This document shows positions 11,441 through 21,363 of a stretch of DNA of 64,000 nucleotides, in pieces (position 1 is the stretch's first letter; the number at the start of each line of letters is the position of its first letter). Origin of the DNA: Leptobrachium leishanense. Its lineage: Eukaryota; Chordata; Amphibia; Anura; Megophryidae. Under the pieces are notes generated by a model that was not told where the DNA came from, made no database searches, and saw nothing but the letters and a program-made list of their open reading frames with translations. Made by a program: the position numbers and the translations under genes. The stretch spans positions 90,741,204-90,805,203 of the forward strand of contig CM019069.1 of NCBI GenBank assembly GCA_009667805.1. Direction: 5' to 3'.

Positions 11441-11984
11441 AAAATGATGCTCTATTTCAGCCCGGAGCATCCAAAATTCTGGGTATCAAAATACAGTAGT
11501 GAGGGAGGGTCTTTTTCAAGATGTGACCTTTTTTACCACTGTACTTTTTGGTGCTGCTTTATGTTTGGATGTTTGGTAAATTATTAAAACTTTGGCAGGA
11601 TATTATTCTACTTTTTTTCAGGTCAAGGTGCTCCCTTGTGGCAGATACCTGTAGGCACATGCTTACTCTGCAGAATTATAAATCTGGTCCTGACTACCTC
11701 AAGGAGCCCAGCGCGTCCCTGCACGAGATCTGCACAAGTTCTCACTAGCAGGATTGTGTCGTTGCTGCAAATAAAACACTGAGGGACATTGGTAACTATT
11801 TGTTTCCAGTCTCTCCCTACTCGCAGCGAGAGGAGGCAGTCGAGGCCACCCTCTCCACCGTAGGATAAGGGGAAAGTAGAAGATTTAGGCCCTTGTCAGA
11901 GGAATGCAGTGGTCATGTTCGTGTTGCTGCACAGTTTAACGTCTGTCGTAGCATAGAATCATGATCAATAGAGACCCACACACA
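11441..11984. other. No gene seen
   Basis: Unassigned sequence between the telomere-like block and a Harbinger-like fragment. Nothing recognised. Confidence 0.4.
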
Positions 11985-12356
11985 AAGTACGTGAGCACCG
12001 AACTGCGCACGCACAACGCACGTGGCAAACGGACGCAAGTTAGGCAAGAACGTAAAACCGCTAGACGGATGCACAGAGTGCGCCACGTCCGCGTAGTGTT
12101 CTGTGTGAGTGATGAGATGTCAGGTGCAGCACATTTGCGACGTCCAGCACCTTGACGCACAAAATGGCTTTTCATATCCTTTCCAAATTTTTATAATTTT
12201 TCATATTAATTTTATCTCCCACAGTTCCCTTTTTTTTCTACGTCCGTCAATAAAAACGGACCGTGTGGTGTTTACAGTGTCTTCCTTCAGTACCTCTGTC
12301 CGTTATGCACGCACGCAGAGTGCGCTCAGACTGCGTTCGTCTGACATTAGCCTTAT
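11985..12356. mobile_element. Harbinger-like MITE fragment
   Basis: Shares ordered blocks with the complete element at 26182-26606: GTGGCAAACG-ACGCA, AACGT-AAACCGCTAG, CAGAGTGCGC, and the right terminus TGCGTTCGTCTGAC-TTAGCC followed by TTA. The left terminus is missing or too diverged to place. Confidence 0.65.
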
Positions 12357-12777
12357 TGAGGGGTACATCTTAAACATTTTTAGAAAAGCACAATCATTTA
12401 ATACCAGATTCTAGGGAGTCAATATTAGACATACACCAGTCCAGAATAGGAGAATGAGAATAGCAAGTTTTTTTGATCTCAGGTGCAAATTATCGCCTCC
12501 TATACCTTGCATACCTTGTATAAGAGACATTAATTTACAGTAAGATTGCACTATATCCGTTTGTGGCAAGAGCAGAATAGCTCGTGGAGCCGTCAGGTTA
12601 CTGGTTGGAGCCGATCCATAAATTGGCTCCAGCCGAAATCTTAACTAGACTAGCTTAGCATAGAATGCGGAACACGGCTTTCTGATTCACTTTCCCTTCT
12701 TCATCCGTCGATATTTTGCTAGAATTGTTGTACTTCCATGCTCTCATTTAGTGCACCTTTTTAAAATCATATACACT
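12357..12777. other. No gene seen
   Basis: Flank of the LTR element. Contains a small palindrome (GGAGCCGAT.../ATTGGCTCC) at about 12606-12632. Nothing else recognised. Confidence 0.4.
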
Positions 12778-13903
12778 TGTAGCGATGTGTTTAAAAAGAC
12801 TGTTCTGCTGCATTTACTTGCAATGGCCACCAGAGGGAGACAGAGACCATGGAAAGTTATGTTTGGACAAACACAAGGCACTAAACTACCTTTTCCATGA
12901 TGCTTTGCGTAAGGACAGGAAGTGGGTGTGTAGGAAAGGAAAGGCATCACCAGCCTCGTGGAAAGCATGCTCAGAGTGAGCTGGGAGCTGAAAGGAGAAG
13001 GAAGCAGGCCGAGCTGTGGAGGATCGTGACCAGGCCAGAGCGCAGGGGCTACCTCGCTGGTGCTGGGGGATCGGGACAGTGACCCTGCAGAGACCTGTCT
13101 ATACCCACGCTGCGATCAAGGCAAGCAGAGGACCCGAGTGAGGAGTACCGCAAGTCCATTGGATGGGAGAGCAGGCGGTAGCTGGACAAGTCCGGGTGGG
13201 AGCAAGGAAAGCCAGACAACGGATCCAGTAGCCAGTATCACAGCCAGGCAGTAAGCGGAGAGACGTCCTGGGTCAGCGGAGCCTGGGTGATCGAGCGGAT
13301 GGGTGAGAGGCCTCCAAGGCCGGTTTATAAAATCAAGAAAGCACGCTGCTGTTTGTTTCCAAAACCCACAGGGCCCCAACTTGACTAGTCGAAGACATCG
13401 TTATAAGTAATTCACTGGCCAGTTGAATAGTACCCGGGTACCATATACACACACGTACACACCTTTACATTCCGAGACTTAACCTGTGCGGGACTCATTT
13501 GTTACGAATCGGAACAGGGGTTAAAGATACGTTCCGAATATATTTTTCTCTTTTCCGCTGCGCGTTTATCGTAATACGAAGAGATTGTATTTTTGGGTTT
13601 CGCTACGTGTCCCTTTTTCGAATATTCGTGCAATTGCATTTCTTTTCTGTTCGGTTGTGAAGATATTATTTTTCCGAAATACGAAGCCTCGTGTTTCGTT
13701 TCTTTCCCGCTACGCGTTTTTACCGCGATACGAAAGTACTGTAATATACCTGTGAATACCGTGTCTCAACATCTGCTTATTATTTTAGTAAACTATTTAA
13801 ATTATAAAAACTCACAACGGTGTTGGAGTATATTTATTCCCTAGTGCGTGGAGACTGACCCGTGGTTAAATTTTCAGCGGCTCCTCCGGGAGTGAGCGCT
13901 ACA
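12778..13903 (+). repeat. 5' LTR
   Basis: Begins TGTAGCG, ends CGCTACA. Near-identical to 16703-17827; differences include T-T versus C in the 12857 region, G/C at about 12900, one extra A near 12940, C/T near 13322, one missing C near 13463, A/G near 13477 and T/G near 13849. It carries the CG-rich CGCTGCGCG/CGCTACGCG-type blocks shared with the solo LTR. I see no convincing TATA box. Confidence 0.92.
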
Positions 13904-13905
13904 CG

Positions 13906-13925
13906 TGGGGGCTCGATTCCGGGAT
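13906..13925 (+). promoter_or_regulatory. Primer binding site, tRNA-Pro-like
   Basis: Two bases after the 5' LTR comes TGGGGGCTCG then TTCCGGGAT. This matches the complement of the tRNA-Pro 3' end as used by many retroelements, except for a 2-nt insertion between the two halves. Position and TGG start support a PBS. The insertion could be a decay event or could indicate a different tRNA isoacceptor. Confidence 0.7.
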
Positions 13926-13962
13926 CTCAGTCTCTGGAAAAACCGCATTTAAAGGGTTAAAT

Positions 13963-16587
13963 ATGGATCCAGATGAAGCAGCAGAGTGGTGTAAAGCACA
14001 GGGTGGCCAGTTAGAGTTGAGTGTAGTAATGGATATTCCTGTAGGCACCTGGGCAGAAGAGCAGATCCGCCTGGCCGTGGCAGCGTTGGCACCTGACCAG
14101 CGGGGGTTTCTAGCGGACATTAAAGTGAACCCAGAGACTTCTCACACGTATGTTCTTTTTGAATGGAGAAAGGGTGTTCCTGTGTGTTTTCAGGACGTGA
14201 GTATACAGCTAACCGACGACGTGGAAGTTCGTCTAATCCAGCAAAGTAAGCCACGTGGTGATTCAGCAAACATTCCTGCATCCAGCCCGCTGGCCATGAT
14301 CGGGCCGGAGTTCATTGCTGCTATTGGAGACCTCGTGGTTAAGTGTCAGAGGGCTCACCCTTCTTACATCAGCTTCGGATATCGGAAGTTGGAAAAATTT
14401 TCAGGAAACTTGCCAACTCCGGCGGGAGAAGAAACCTTCGAAGAATGGGTGGAACAAGCGATGCAGGCTCTGGATGAGTGGGACGTCTCTGAAGCGCAGA
14501 AGAAGCAAAGAATTACTGAGAGCTTAAAGGGACCTGCGTCAGAGGCTGTCAGGAATCTGAAGCTGAGTAAGAGAGACTGTACTGCTCTAGATTACCTGAA
14601 CATATTACAGGAAGTCTTCGGGCGAACGGAAAAGGCTGCTGAGCTAATGTACCAATATGAGCATACTTACCAGAAAAGGGGTGAGAAGATGACAGAATAC
14701 ATGAGGCGCCTGGATAAGATACTGTACCAAGTACTGTTGAAGAAAGGAACAGACCCCACTACAGTAGATCAGGTTAGAATGCGTCAGATATTGAAGGGTG
14801 CCTTACCTTTAGATCCTGTGATGTTGCAGCTGAGGACTCGAGAAGGTAATAAAGAGTTAAATTACCTAGAACTGATTCGAGTTGTTCGGGAGGAAGAAGC
14901 CCTTCTGGAAGAGAAGCTTGGAAAAAGGGGAGAAAAGGTCTATGCGCAACCCATAGAGTATAACGAGTGTTCATCAGATGAGGAAGATCCGGAAGAGACA
15001 TATGAGCCGGAGATAACTCAAAAGTCGTCAAACCAGGTGTATGGTGAGATACAAAAGACTCTCGCGAGAGTACAAGAAGCCCAAGTTAAGATGGAACAGA
15101 CACACACGGACCTATGCCGGACAATCTTGAAAGTAGTAGAAATGCAGACTGAAATACTGAAGTCTCTCTCAGATATACGAACAGCAGCGGTTGCTGTGGT
15201 CTCCGACAGAGGATTTTCAAATGAGCCACAGGAAGAAAGTGTGCCCTCATCCTCGTGGGGAAGATGTTTTGCCTGTAGAGAATTCGGTCATTTCAAGGCT
15301 CAGTGCCCAGAAAGGAGACAGGGAGGGTCTCTATATGTGCCTGCTAGACCTAGAAGATCCTCTCCCTGGAGGTCTGATCCTATGTCACGGGAGGAAAATG
15401 TATGCCCGCAGTCACCACGTATGAGGACAAGGGTTAGAGTACAACAGACTGGGTCTACCTCTCCTGCTGCTACGAAAAAGTTCCCTGACAAGTTGATAGG
15501 TCCTTCGCCCATCATCCCGGTTCAAGTGGAAGGAGTCTATACTAAGGCTCTTCTAGATTCGGGTGCTCAAGTAACGCTGATTTACCGAGACTTCTATCAG
15601 AAATATCTGAAGCATATACCCCTGAAGAAATTGAAGGATCTCGAAATCTGGGGTATGGGAATGGAGAAGTTTCCCTATGATGGATATATACAGGTGAAGC
15701 TAGAATTCAGTTCGGAAATCGCTGGACAACCGAGAGTATGTGACACGTTGGCAATTGTGTGTCCTCGTCCCTCGGGAGCTAATCGAAGTTCTATGATAGT
15801 GGGGATGAACGCTGATGTGTTGAGACACCTCTTAACCCCACTGGTCACGGAAGAGAATCCTGCTCCTAAGAAGGCACACTCGATGTCACGACCGGCCTGT
15901 CCACGGAGGGTCAAGGAACAGAGAACCACTACAGAAATAAGAAGGCTGAGGAGAACGGAAGGGACAGAGAAGGCCCTACATTTAGGAAAGACTGTACAAG
16001 TACCGATTGGAGACAAATTATCTGTGCCTGGTCTGCCTATATCCCGTCCGACTCCTACTATTCGGTCTCATCAGTTACGTTCCGTTAGAGAGAGTGAAGA
16101 AGACAGTGAAGAAGAAGGCTGGTGTCTGAGCTGGGTGTGGGCACCTGAGTCCCAGAGCGTCAAGCCGGTTTCTGACTGGGGTGAGAGTGATTTAGGGTCT
16201 GATATCTCTGAAGTTATGACTCGAGCACCTGCAGTACCTGAGACCTGGGAAGTTCCTGAAGTTTTAGAGGAAATATCCATAGATTACAGTTCTATGCCTT
16301 CACTGGAGGGCTCATATTCCGAGGAAGTGTTGGCTCCGATGGTTGATGAGAGAATTGAGCCTGTAGAGTCAGCTCTCCTGACTGAAGAGGTTCTTGAAAA
16401 ATTTGAACCTAAACGTTCAGTACGACCCCCTCAGAGACTCACATTTGATTCACCAGGACATAGCACAGAGGAGGCTGTAACAACTGGGCGGAGGTTTCCA
16501 GAAGTGTCAGCTCTAATTGCCAAGGTGTCTAAGGGTTTGGGGGAGATTGAGGAAAATTGCTGCCTGTTGTCAACCCTGAATATGTAG
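13963..16587 (+). CDS. PNMA-like Gag-protease polyprotein (874 aa), intact
   Basis: Capsid-forming Gag protein with a protease-like domain. N-terminus (about 1-100) resembles the RRM-like PNMA domain (EAAEWCKAQ, then VVMDIPVGTWAEEQI). Residues about 145-310 match the PNMA/Ty3 capsid fold: YRKLEKFSGNLPTPAGEETF, EWVEQAMQALDEWDVSEAQK, RITESLKGPASEAV. A zinc knuckle CFACREFGHFKAQC spans residues 435-448 (C435, C438, H443, C448) and should bind RNA. A retropepsin-like motif LLDSGAQVTLI has its catalytic Asp at 532, followed by a flap-like region and SSMIVGMN. The acidic C-terminal third ends with a basic-proline RPPQRLTFDSPG tail typical of the end of gypsy Pol proteins, which suggests an in-frame internal deletion of RT-IN. 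No stops or frameshifts. The ATG follows the PBS by about 40 bp. Not a host PNMA gene, because it sits between two LTRs with a target duplication. Confidence 0.9.
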   Translation: MDPDEAAEWCKAQGGQLELSVVMDIPVGTWAEEQIRLAVAALAPDQRGFLADIKVNPETSHTYVLFEWRKGVPVCFQDVSIQLTDDVEVRLIQQSKPRGDSANIPASSPLAMIGPEFIAAIGDLVVKCQRAHPSYISFGYRKLEKFSGNLPTPAGEETFEEWVEQAMQALDEWDVSEAQKKQRITESLKGPASEAVRNLKLSKRDCTALDYLNILQEVFGRTEKAAELMYQYEHTYQKRGEKMTEYMRRLDKILYQVLLKKGTDPTTVDQVRMRQILKGALPLDPVMLQLRTREGNKELNYLELIRVVREEEALLEEKLGKRGEKVYAQPIEYNECSSDEEDPEETYEPEITQKSSNQVYGEIQKTLARVQEAQVKMEQTHTDLCRTILKVVEMQTEILKSLSDIRTAAVAVVSDRGFSNEPQEESVPSSSWGRCFACREFGHFKAQCPERRQGGSLYVPARPRRSSPWRSDPMSREENVCPQSPRMRTRVRVQQTGSTSPAATKKFPDKLIGPSPIIPVQVEGVYTKALLDSGAQVTLIYRDFYQKYLKHIPLKKLKDLEIWGMGMEKFPYDGYIQVKLEFSSEIAGQPRVCDTLAIVCPRPSGANRSSMIVGMNADVLRHLLTPLVTEENPAPKKAHSMSRPACPRRVKEQRTTTEIRRLRRTEGTEKALHLGKTVQVPIGDKLSVPGLPISRPTPTIRSHQLRSVRESEEDSEEEGWCLSWVWAPESQSVKPVSDWGESDLGSDISEVMTRAPAVPETWEVPEVLEEISIDYSSMPSLEGSYSEEVLAPMVDERIEPVESALLTEEVLEKFEPKRSVRPPQRLTFDSPGHSTEEAVTTGRRFPEVSALIAKVSKGLGEIEENCCLLSTLNM

Positions 16588-16691
16588 GCTAAAGTTAGAA
16601 ATGTTAAGTAGAAATGTAATGCAACTGTTGTTATGTTATGTATGACCGACACATGTACCCGTTACACGCCCTTGGGAGTACCCAAGAGTTT

Positions 16692-16702
16692 AGGGGGGAG
16701 AG
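16692..16702 (+). promoter_or_regulatory. Polypurine tract
   Basis: AGGGGGGAGAG directly abuts the TGTAGCG start of the 3' LTR, the expected place for the plus-strand primer. It supports the reading that the element was copied by a functional reverse transcription process supplied in trans. Confidence 0.85.
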
Positions 16703-17827
16703 TGTAGCGATGTGTTTAAAAAGACTGTTCTGCTGCATTTACTTGCAATGGCCACCAGAGGGAGACAGAGACCATGGAAAGTTATGCTGGACAAACACAA
16801 GGCACTAAACTACCTTTTCCATCATGCTTTGCGTAAGGACAGGAAGTGGGTGTGTAGGAAAGGAAGGCATCACCAGCCTCGTGGAAAGCATGCTCAGAGT
16901 GAGCTGGGAGCTGAAAGGAGAAGGAAGCAGGCCGAGCTGTGGAGGATCGTGACCAGGCCAGAGCGCAGGGGCTACCTCGCTGGTGCTGGGGGATCGGGAC
17001 AGTGACCCTGCAGAGACCTGTCTATACCCACGCTGCGATCAAGGCAAGCAGAGGACCCGAGTGAGGAGTACCGCAAGTCCATTGGATGGGAGAGCAGGCG
17101 GTAGCTGGACAAGTCCGGGTGGGAGCAAGGAAAGCCAGACAACGGATCCAGTAGCCAGTATCACAGCCAGGCAGTAAGCGGAGAGACGTCCTGGGTCAGC
17201 GGAGCCTGGGTGATCGAGCGGATGGGTGAGAGGCCTCCAAGGCTGGTTTATAAAATCAAGAAAGCACGCTGCTGTTTGTTTCCAAAACCCACAGGGCCCC
17301 AACTTGACTAGTCGAAGACATCGTTATAAGTAATTCACTGGCCAGTTGAATAGTACCCGGGTACCATATACACACACGTACACACCCTTTACATTCCGGG
17401 ACTTAACCTGTGCGGGACTCATTTGTTACGAATCGGAACAGGGGTTAAAGATACGTTCCGAATATATTTTTCTCTTTTCCGCTGCGCGTTTATCGTAATA
17501 CGAAGAGATTGTATTTTTGGGTTTCGCTACGTGTCCCTTTTTCGAATATTCGTGCAATTGCATTTCTTTTCTGTTCGGTTGTGAAGATATTATTTTTCCG
17601 AAATACGAAGCCTCGTGTTTCGTTTCTTTCCCGCTACGCGTTTTTACCGCGATACGAAAGTACTGTAATATACCTGTGAATACCGTGTCTCAACATCTGC
17701 TTATTATTTTAGTAAACTATTTAAATTATAAAAACTCACAACGGTGTTGGAGTATATTTATTCCCTAGTGCGGGGAGACTGACCCGTGGTTAAATTTTCA
17801 GCGGCTCCTCCGGGAGTGAGCGCTACA
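16703..17827 (+). repeat. 3' LTR
   Basis: 1125 bp, TGTAGCG...CGCTACA, near-identical to the 5' LTR. Followed by CACT (17828-17831), matching the left flank. Confidence 0.92.
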
Positions 17828-18161
17828 CACTATTTAATGCATTCTATATCAAATGAAGTAACGTTTTATTTTCAAACTGAATGAGGTTTCTCTGGCATTT
17901 TCAAAGATAGTTCCAGCAATTTTTTTGTGGATTAATGAAATTCACACTGTACAATGCACAGTGTTTATTTGCTGCAGTTACCGTTTGCATCTTTATTTTG
18001 CAATGTAAGGCCAGAGATAATTAGAGCATGGATGACACACACACTATCTGACAAATTAATTCCATGAATCATTTTAAATCAACCAAAGGGGTAAATTATT
18101 TCCTGTAACCCAGCTTTTCTAACTTTAATAGTAATTACCACTTGACAAGATCTGTTATTAT

Positions 18162-18643
18162 TTAACCCCTTCACTACCGATATTGAGATATCGCGGGCTT
18201 CGAAGGCACCATCTGGTGCCCTGATATTGAGATATCTCTCTATGCTTATCTGCAGCCCAAAAGCAAATGAAATTAGTTTGCTGCAAATGAATTTTGTTTG
18301 CTTTTGGGCTGCAGAAGGTGCCCCCAAAGTTTTAGCCCTGTGGGCATAATGCCCAAATAGCTAAAACTGTAAAATAAGCTGCTCGAAGCTCTGAAATATC
18401 AGGCTTTCAGCAGCCAATGCAGGGAGAAATAGAAGAAAATAGATCTGCTGTTAAAAACCTCTTACTCAATTTGGCAGTAGATGGCGCCATCTACTGGACA
18501 ACAATAGGTTATTTACAGTAAGACATACAATAGGTATAAACTCAAATATTTCTTATTTTACAATTAATTAAAAAGGATTTTTAAAAAACCACTGGTTTCT
18601 GACCATGTTTTTTTAAAAAATCACTTTATAGTGAAGGGGTTAA
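18162..18643. mobile_element. TTAA-flanked MITE (CCCCTTCACTA ends)
   Basis: 482 bp with TTAACCCCTTCACTA at left and TAGTGAAGGGGTTAA at right. TTAA duplication fits piggyBac or Kolobok. Internally it has an inverted pair TTTGGGCTGCAG / CTGCAGCCCAAA (about 18253 and 18303) and a GGCGCCATCTACTGG block. A diverged inverted relative lies at 61950-62115. Confidence 0.75.
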
Positions 18644-19253
18644 AGATGGAGGTCACCATCTTCAAAATGCATAACAATTATTAATTAAACTCTCCATTAT
18701 TGTTATTTAAAAATAATATCAAATAAATTTCAGTTCAGGTTGCTGCCACCCACCTTTGAGCTGCCGCTGGAAAGGCCTCACTCCAAGGACATAGCACAAT
18801 ATCAAGAAAAATACTCCAGTATAAGGGAATAAATTCTGGTTTTATTCCATCAACATAGCAGAACAACGTTTCGACCTGCAACCAGGTCTTTGTCAAGTCT
18901 ACTAAACATATCTCTACACCTTCTTAAATACATCATAGGTAATTAACATCATTAAAAACAGCGGTGTTGTACACAGATTCTTCATTGTATACCTGTTTGC
19001 AATGATTGTGTCCACAGCACAAACATTGCCTTAAAACCAATGTTGCTACCATGTCTTCAATGGTGTCAATTGCAGATTTATTAATACACTTATCAATTAA
19101 ATTTATTAAATGCAAAATCTGCTTAATCATTCACATAACACTTAAGTTAACCCATTCCCACCATTGGAGACCTAAGTAGCTACGACGAAGCAGGATTTCA
19201 TAATCCCCAATTTTTGTGACCTGCATTATATAAAGGATGCATAATCCGCCTCT

Positions 19254-19766
19254 CTATTGGGGGGACATCGCGTTTAAATGGTAAATCCAATAAAGTTCTT
19301 TCCTTTTCAGGATTTTCTCTCTATCCCCCCCTCTGGTAAACTTAGGGATACCTTCCACTACCTGAAATCTCAGCTGTGAAACGTCATGACCGAATTCCAC
19401 AAAGTGGCATGGTACTGGAAGCTCCACCTTTTTGGTCCTGATATCAGATTTATGTTTTAAAATACGATTCTTTATTTTTTGTGTGGTCTCTCCTACATAT
19501 ATTAACCCACAAGGGCATTTTAGTAGGTATACTACATGTGTGGAATTGCACGTGTAGTACCCTCTTACTTTATGTTTATGTCCTGAGTGGGGATGGACAA
19601 AGGAGTCTCCACAGATAATGGCGCTGCAACAGGAACAATTGAGACATAGGAAGGTACCCCATTTGGGTGTGCCAAAGAATCTTTTACTCTGGTCTCCCTT
19701 AAGTTCTGCCTTCACTAATTTATCCTTAAGGGACTTGCCCTTTTTGTAAGACATAAGGGGAACCAC
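19254..19766 (-). CDS. Penelope-like GIY-YIG endonuclease fragment (170 aa)
   Basis: C-terminal endonuclease domain of a Penelope-like retroelement protein, which nicks target DNA to prime reverse transcription. Visible features: a Cys/His-rich linker (C41, C44, then HPH at 58-60), the GIY-YIG-type strand pair VVYLLKC and CGLIYVGETTQ (Tyr80, Tyr90-Val-Gly92), Arg101 and His105 in the following helix, and the R-G-G-D-R-E-K ... E157-L-Y-W-I catalytic glutamate region. The frame is open, but the upstream RT domain is absent and replaced by CR1 sequence, so no full protein can be made. The start shown is simply the first Met. Confidence 0.85.
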   Translation of the reverse strand: MVPLMSYKKGKSLKDKLVKAELKGDQSKRFFGTPKWGTFLCLNCSCCSAIICGDSFVHPHSGHKHKVRGYYTCNSTHVVYLLKCPCGLIYVGETTQKIKNRILKHKSDIRTKKVELPVPCHFVEFGHDVSQLRFQVVEGIPKFTRGGDREKILKRKELYWIYHLNAMSPQ

Positions 19767-19779
19767 TATCTACTTTTCC

Positions 19780-20068
19780 ACATTAAAACTCAATTGCCAC
19801 AGTTCCGACCATTTATTTAGTTTACCTAAATCATTTGTCATTTGGCTGATCCCTCCAGGAACGTCAACCCTGTTGCAAATCTTTGTGTCATCAGCAAAAA
19901 GACATAATTTTCCATTAATACCTTCTGCAATATCACTAATAAAAATATTAAAGAGAATGGGTCCAAGTACTGACCCCTGAGGTACCCCACTGGTAACAAG
20001 ACCTTGCGCCGAATAAACTCCATTTACCACAACCCTCTGTTGCCTGTCACTCAGCCACTGCCTAATCT
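19780..20068 (-). pseudogene. CR1 LINE reverse transcriptase fragment
   Basis: Minus-strand RT palm fragment with SGVPQGSVLGPILFNIF and the catalytic box LFADDTKI. Near-identical to 36075-36322. Both breakpoints adjoin Penelope-like sequence, so it is either an insertion into that element or a recombination product. Confidence 0.85.
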
Positions 20069-20474
20069 TGACAAAGACCTGGTTGCAGGTCGAAACGTTG
20101 TTCTGCTATGTTGATGGAATAAAGCCAGAATTTATTGCCATATGCTGGAGTATTTTTCTTGATTTAAAAATAATATGCTGATGTGAACAGGTGATATGAC
20201 TCTAACCAAATCTGATTTTAAGAGAGTTGCCAGCTTTCTATAGTTCAAGAAACAGCAGTTCTTTAATTCTCCGAATGTTCTGCATGTCTATTGTTTGAAA
20301 TATTTAATTTGAGGCATTAGAATAGAAAAAAATATTTTATTTGAGTCATTTTAGAAAACTGCTAAAGATTTTCAATACTGAGAATTTTTTGTGTTTGAAA
20401 AATAGCTCGTAATAAATATTTGAAATATGGCATGTGCACTCAAATGTAGAATACAAATACTTTATATATTATGA

Positions 20475-20918
20475 TGTTGGGGAGCCCACAAAGCACTTGC
20501 ACAATGTCTTGGATGAAACAAAACAGCTTTATTTCCCCCATTTAGGGCAGCCAAAACGGTAAAAATAAAATACACGCTTACCTTCAGCGAAATCAAAGTA
20601 AAGTCCAAGTCTTCAGCACAAGAAAGAGAAATTATATTGGCTTGCCGACTTGTACAAAAGACCCAAACCTGGGGGGGAATCCTTTTTCCCAGTAATATAA
20701 GTTCTGCAAGGCACAGCAACACAGCTCTCAGTTTCCTGTTTGCACACAGCTACAGCTGATCACTTTCTCCTTAACTCCCCCACTCCTCTCTGGGAGTTGC
20801 TGACATTTAAGCCCCTGAGGCAGGAAGGTTAACCCTGCAACTTCCCTTAAAGGGACCACAACCCGAATAGGGGTGACACATAGCACCCATCCAGGACCCA
20901 GCCTTGCCGTCCTCTACA
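20475..20918 (-). repeat. LTR of a Ty3/gypsy element
   Basis: On the minus strand it starts TGTAGAGGACGG just after a polypurine tract (complement of 20921-20930, CCCCCCC-rich) and ends CCCCAACA. It carries an AATAAA signal (complement of 20528-20533). A second partial copy of its first ~70 bp lies at 21296-21363. No target duplication is identifiable because the partner LTR is incomplete. Confidence 0.65.
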
Positions 20919-20939
20919 TAACCCCCCCTCTGTCACAAC

Positions 20940-21215
20940 GCAGAGGCTTTGAGGCAACAGTAGACAGACTACAATGCATCCAAGATAGGGCATCAGCATT
21001 CTGGTGCTGTCTCCCAGGCTTGTGTTCCACTACAAAGTTGAACTCCTGGATGAACAGGAACCATCTGGTCACTCTTGCATTAGTGTGTCGGTGCTGCCTC
21101 ATCCAGGTTAATGGGGCATGGTCCAACATCAAACGGAACTTCCTGCCTAACAGAAAGTACCTCAGAGAATCTAAGGCCCACTTTATGTAATGTGCCAACC
21201 CGGACTTCACGGCGA
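20940..21215 (-). pseudogene. Ty3/gypsy RNase H fragment
   Basis: Minus-strand fragment of a gypsy Pol RNase H domain: YIKWALDSLRYFLLGRKF, LDHAPLTWM, NARVTRWFLFIQEFNF and HKPGRQHQNADALS, the classic order. Reverse transcriptase upstream and integrase downstream are absent. The RNase H coding sequence is followed almost directly by the PPT and LTR, so this is an internally deleted copy. Confidence 0.85.
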
Positions 21216-21363
21216 CACCGCAGAAAGAAAACCAAACCTTGAGTTTACTGAATCTAACCCTGGTAAAAGAGTTAGGGTTAAAAGGGATAGGGTTAAAGGG
21301 ACCACAGCCCGAATAGGGGTAAAACATAGCACCCATCCAAGACCCAGCCTTGTTGTCCTCTAA

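Larger units (their letters stand above)
12778..17827 (+). mobile_element. Complete LTR retroelement encoding only PNMA-like Gag-protease
   Basis: 5050 bp: 1126-bp 5' LTR, primer-binding-site-like sequence, one intact 874-codon ORF, polypurine tract, 1125-bp 3' LTR. Flanked by CACT on both sides (12774-12777, 17828-17831), or ACACT counting the terminal A. The two LTRs differ at about eight positions by eye, so they are roughly 99% identical and the insertion is young. The internal region is only 2.8 kb and has no room for reverse transcriptase, RNase H or integrase. It is therefore non-autonomous for reverse transcription and integration, although it could supply its own capsid. The domain order of the ORF points to a Ty3/gypsy-type ancestor of the lineage from which vertebrate PNMA genes were domesticated. 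Confidence 0.9.
18797..20165 (-). mobile_element. Penelope-like element remnant with inverted terminal copies
   Basis: Minus-strand Penelope-like endonuclease ORF (19254-19766) with a terminal repeat of about 100 bp present twice in opposite orientation, at about 18797-18905 and 20069-20165. The shared sequence includes CAAAGACCTGGTTGCAGGTC, GAAACGTTGTTCTGCTATG and TGGAGTATTTTTCTTGAT. Penelope elements are known for such partly inverted terminal repeats. The reverse transcriptase part is missing; a CR1 fragment (19780-20068) occupies that place. Confidence 0.75.

Noticed and set aside
13963..16587. Host PNMA or ZCCHC gene
   Set aside because: The ORF lies between two near-identical LTRs with PBS, PPT and target duplication, so it belongs to a retroelement.
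20069..20110. Third hammerhead ribozyme in the Penelope terminal repeat
   Set aside because: The stem II and GAAA portion is present, but the CUGANGA core is replaced by TTGACAAA, so it is not a hammerhead as written.
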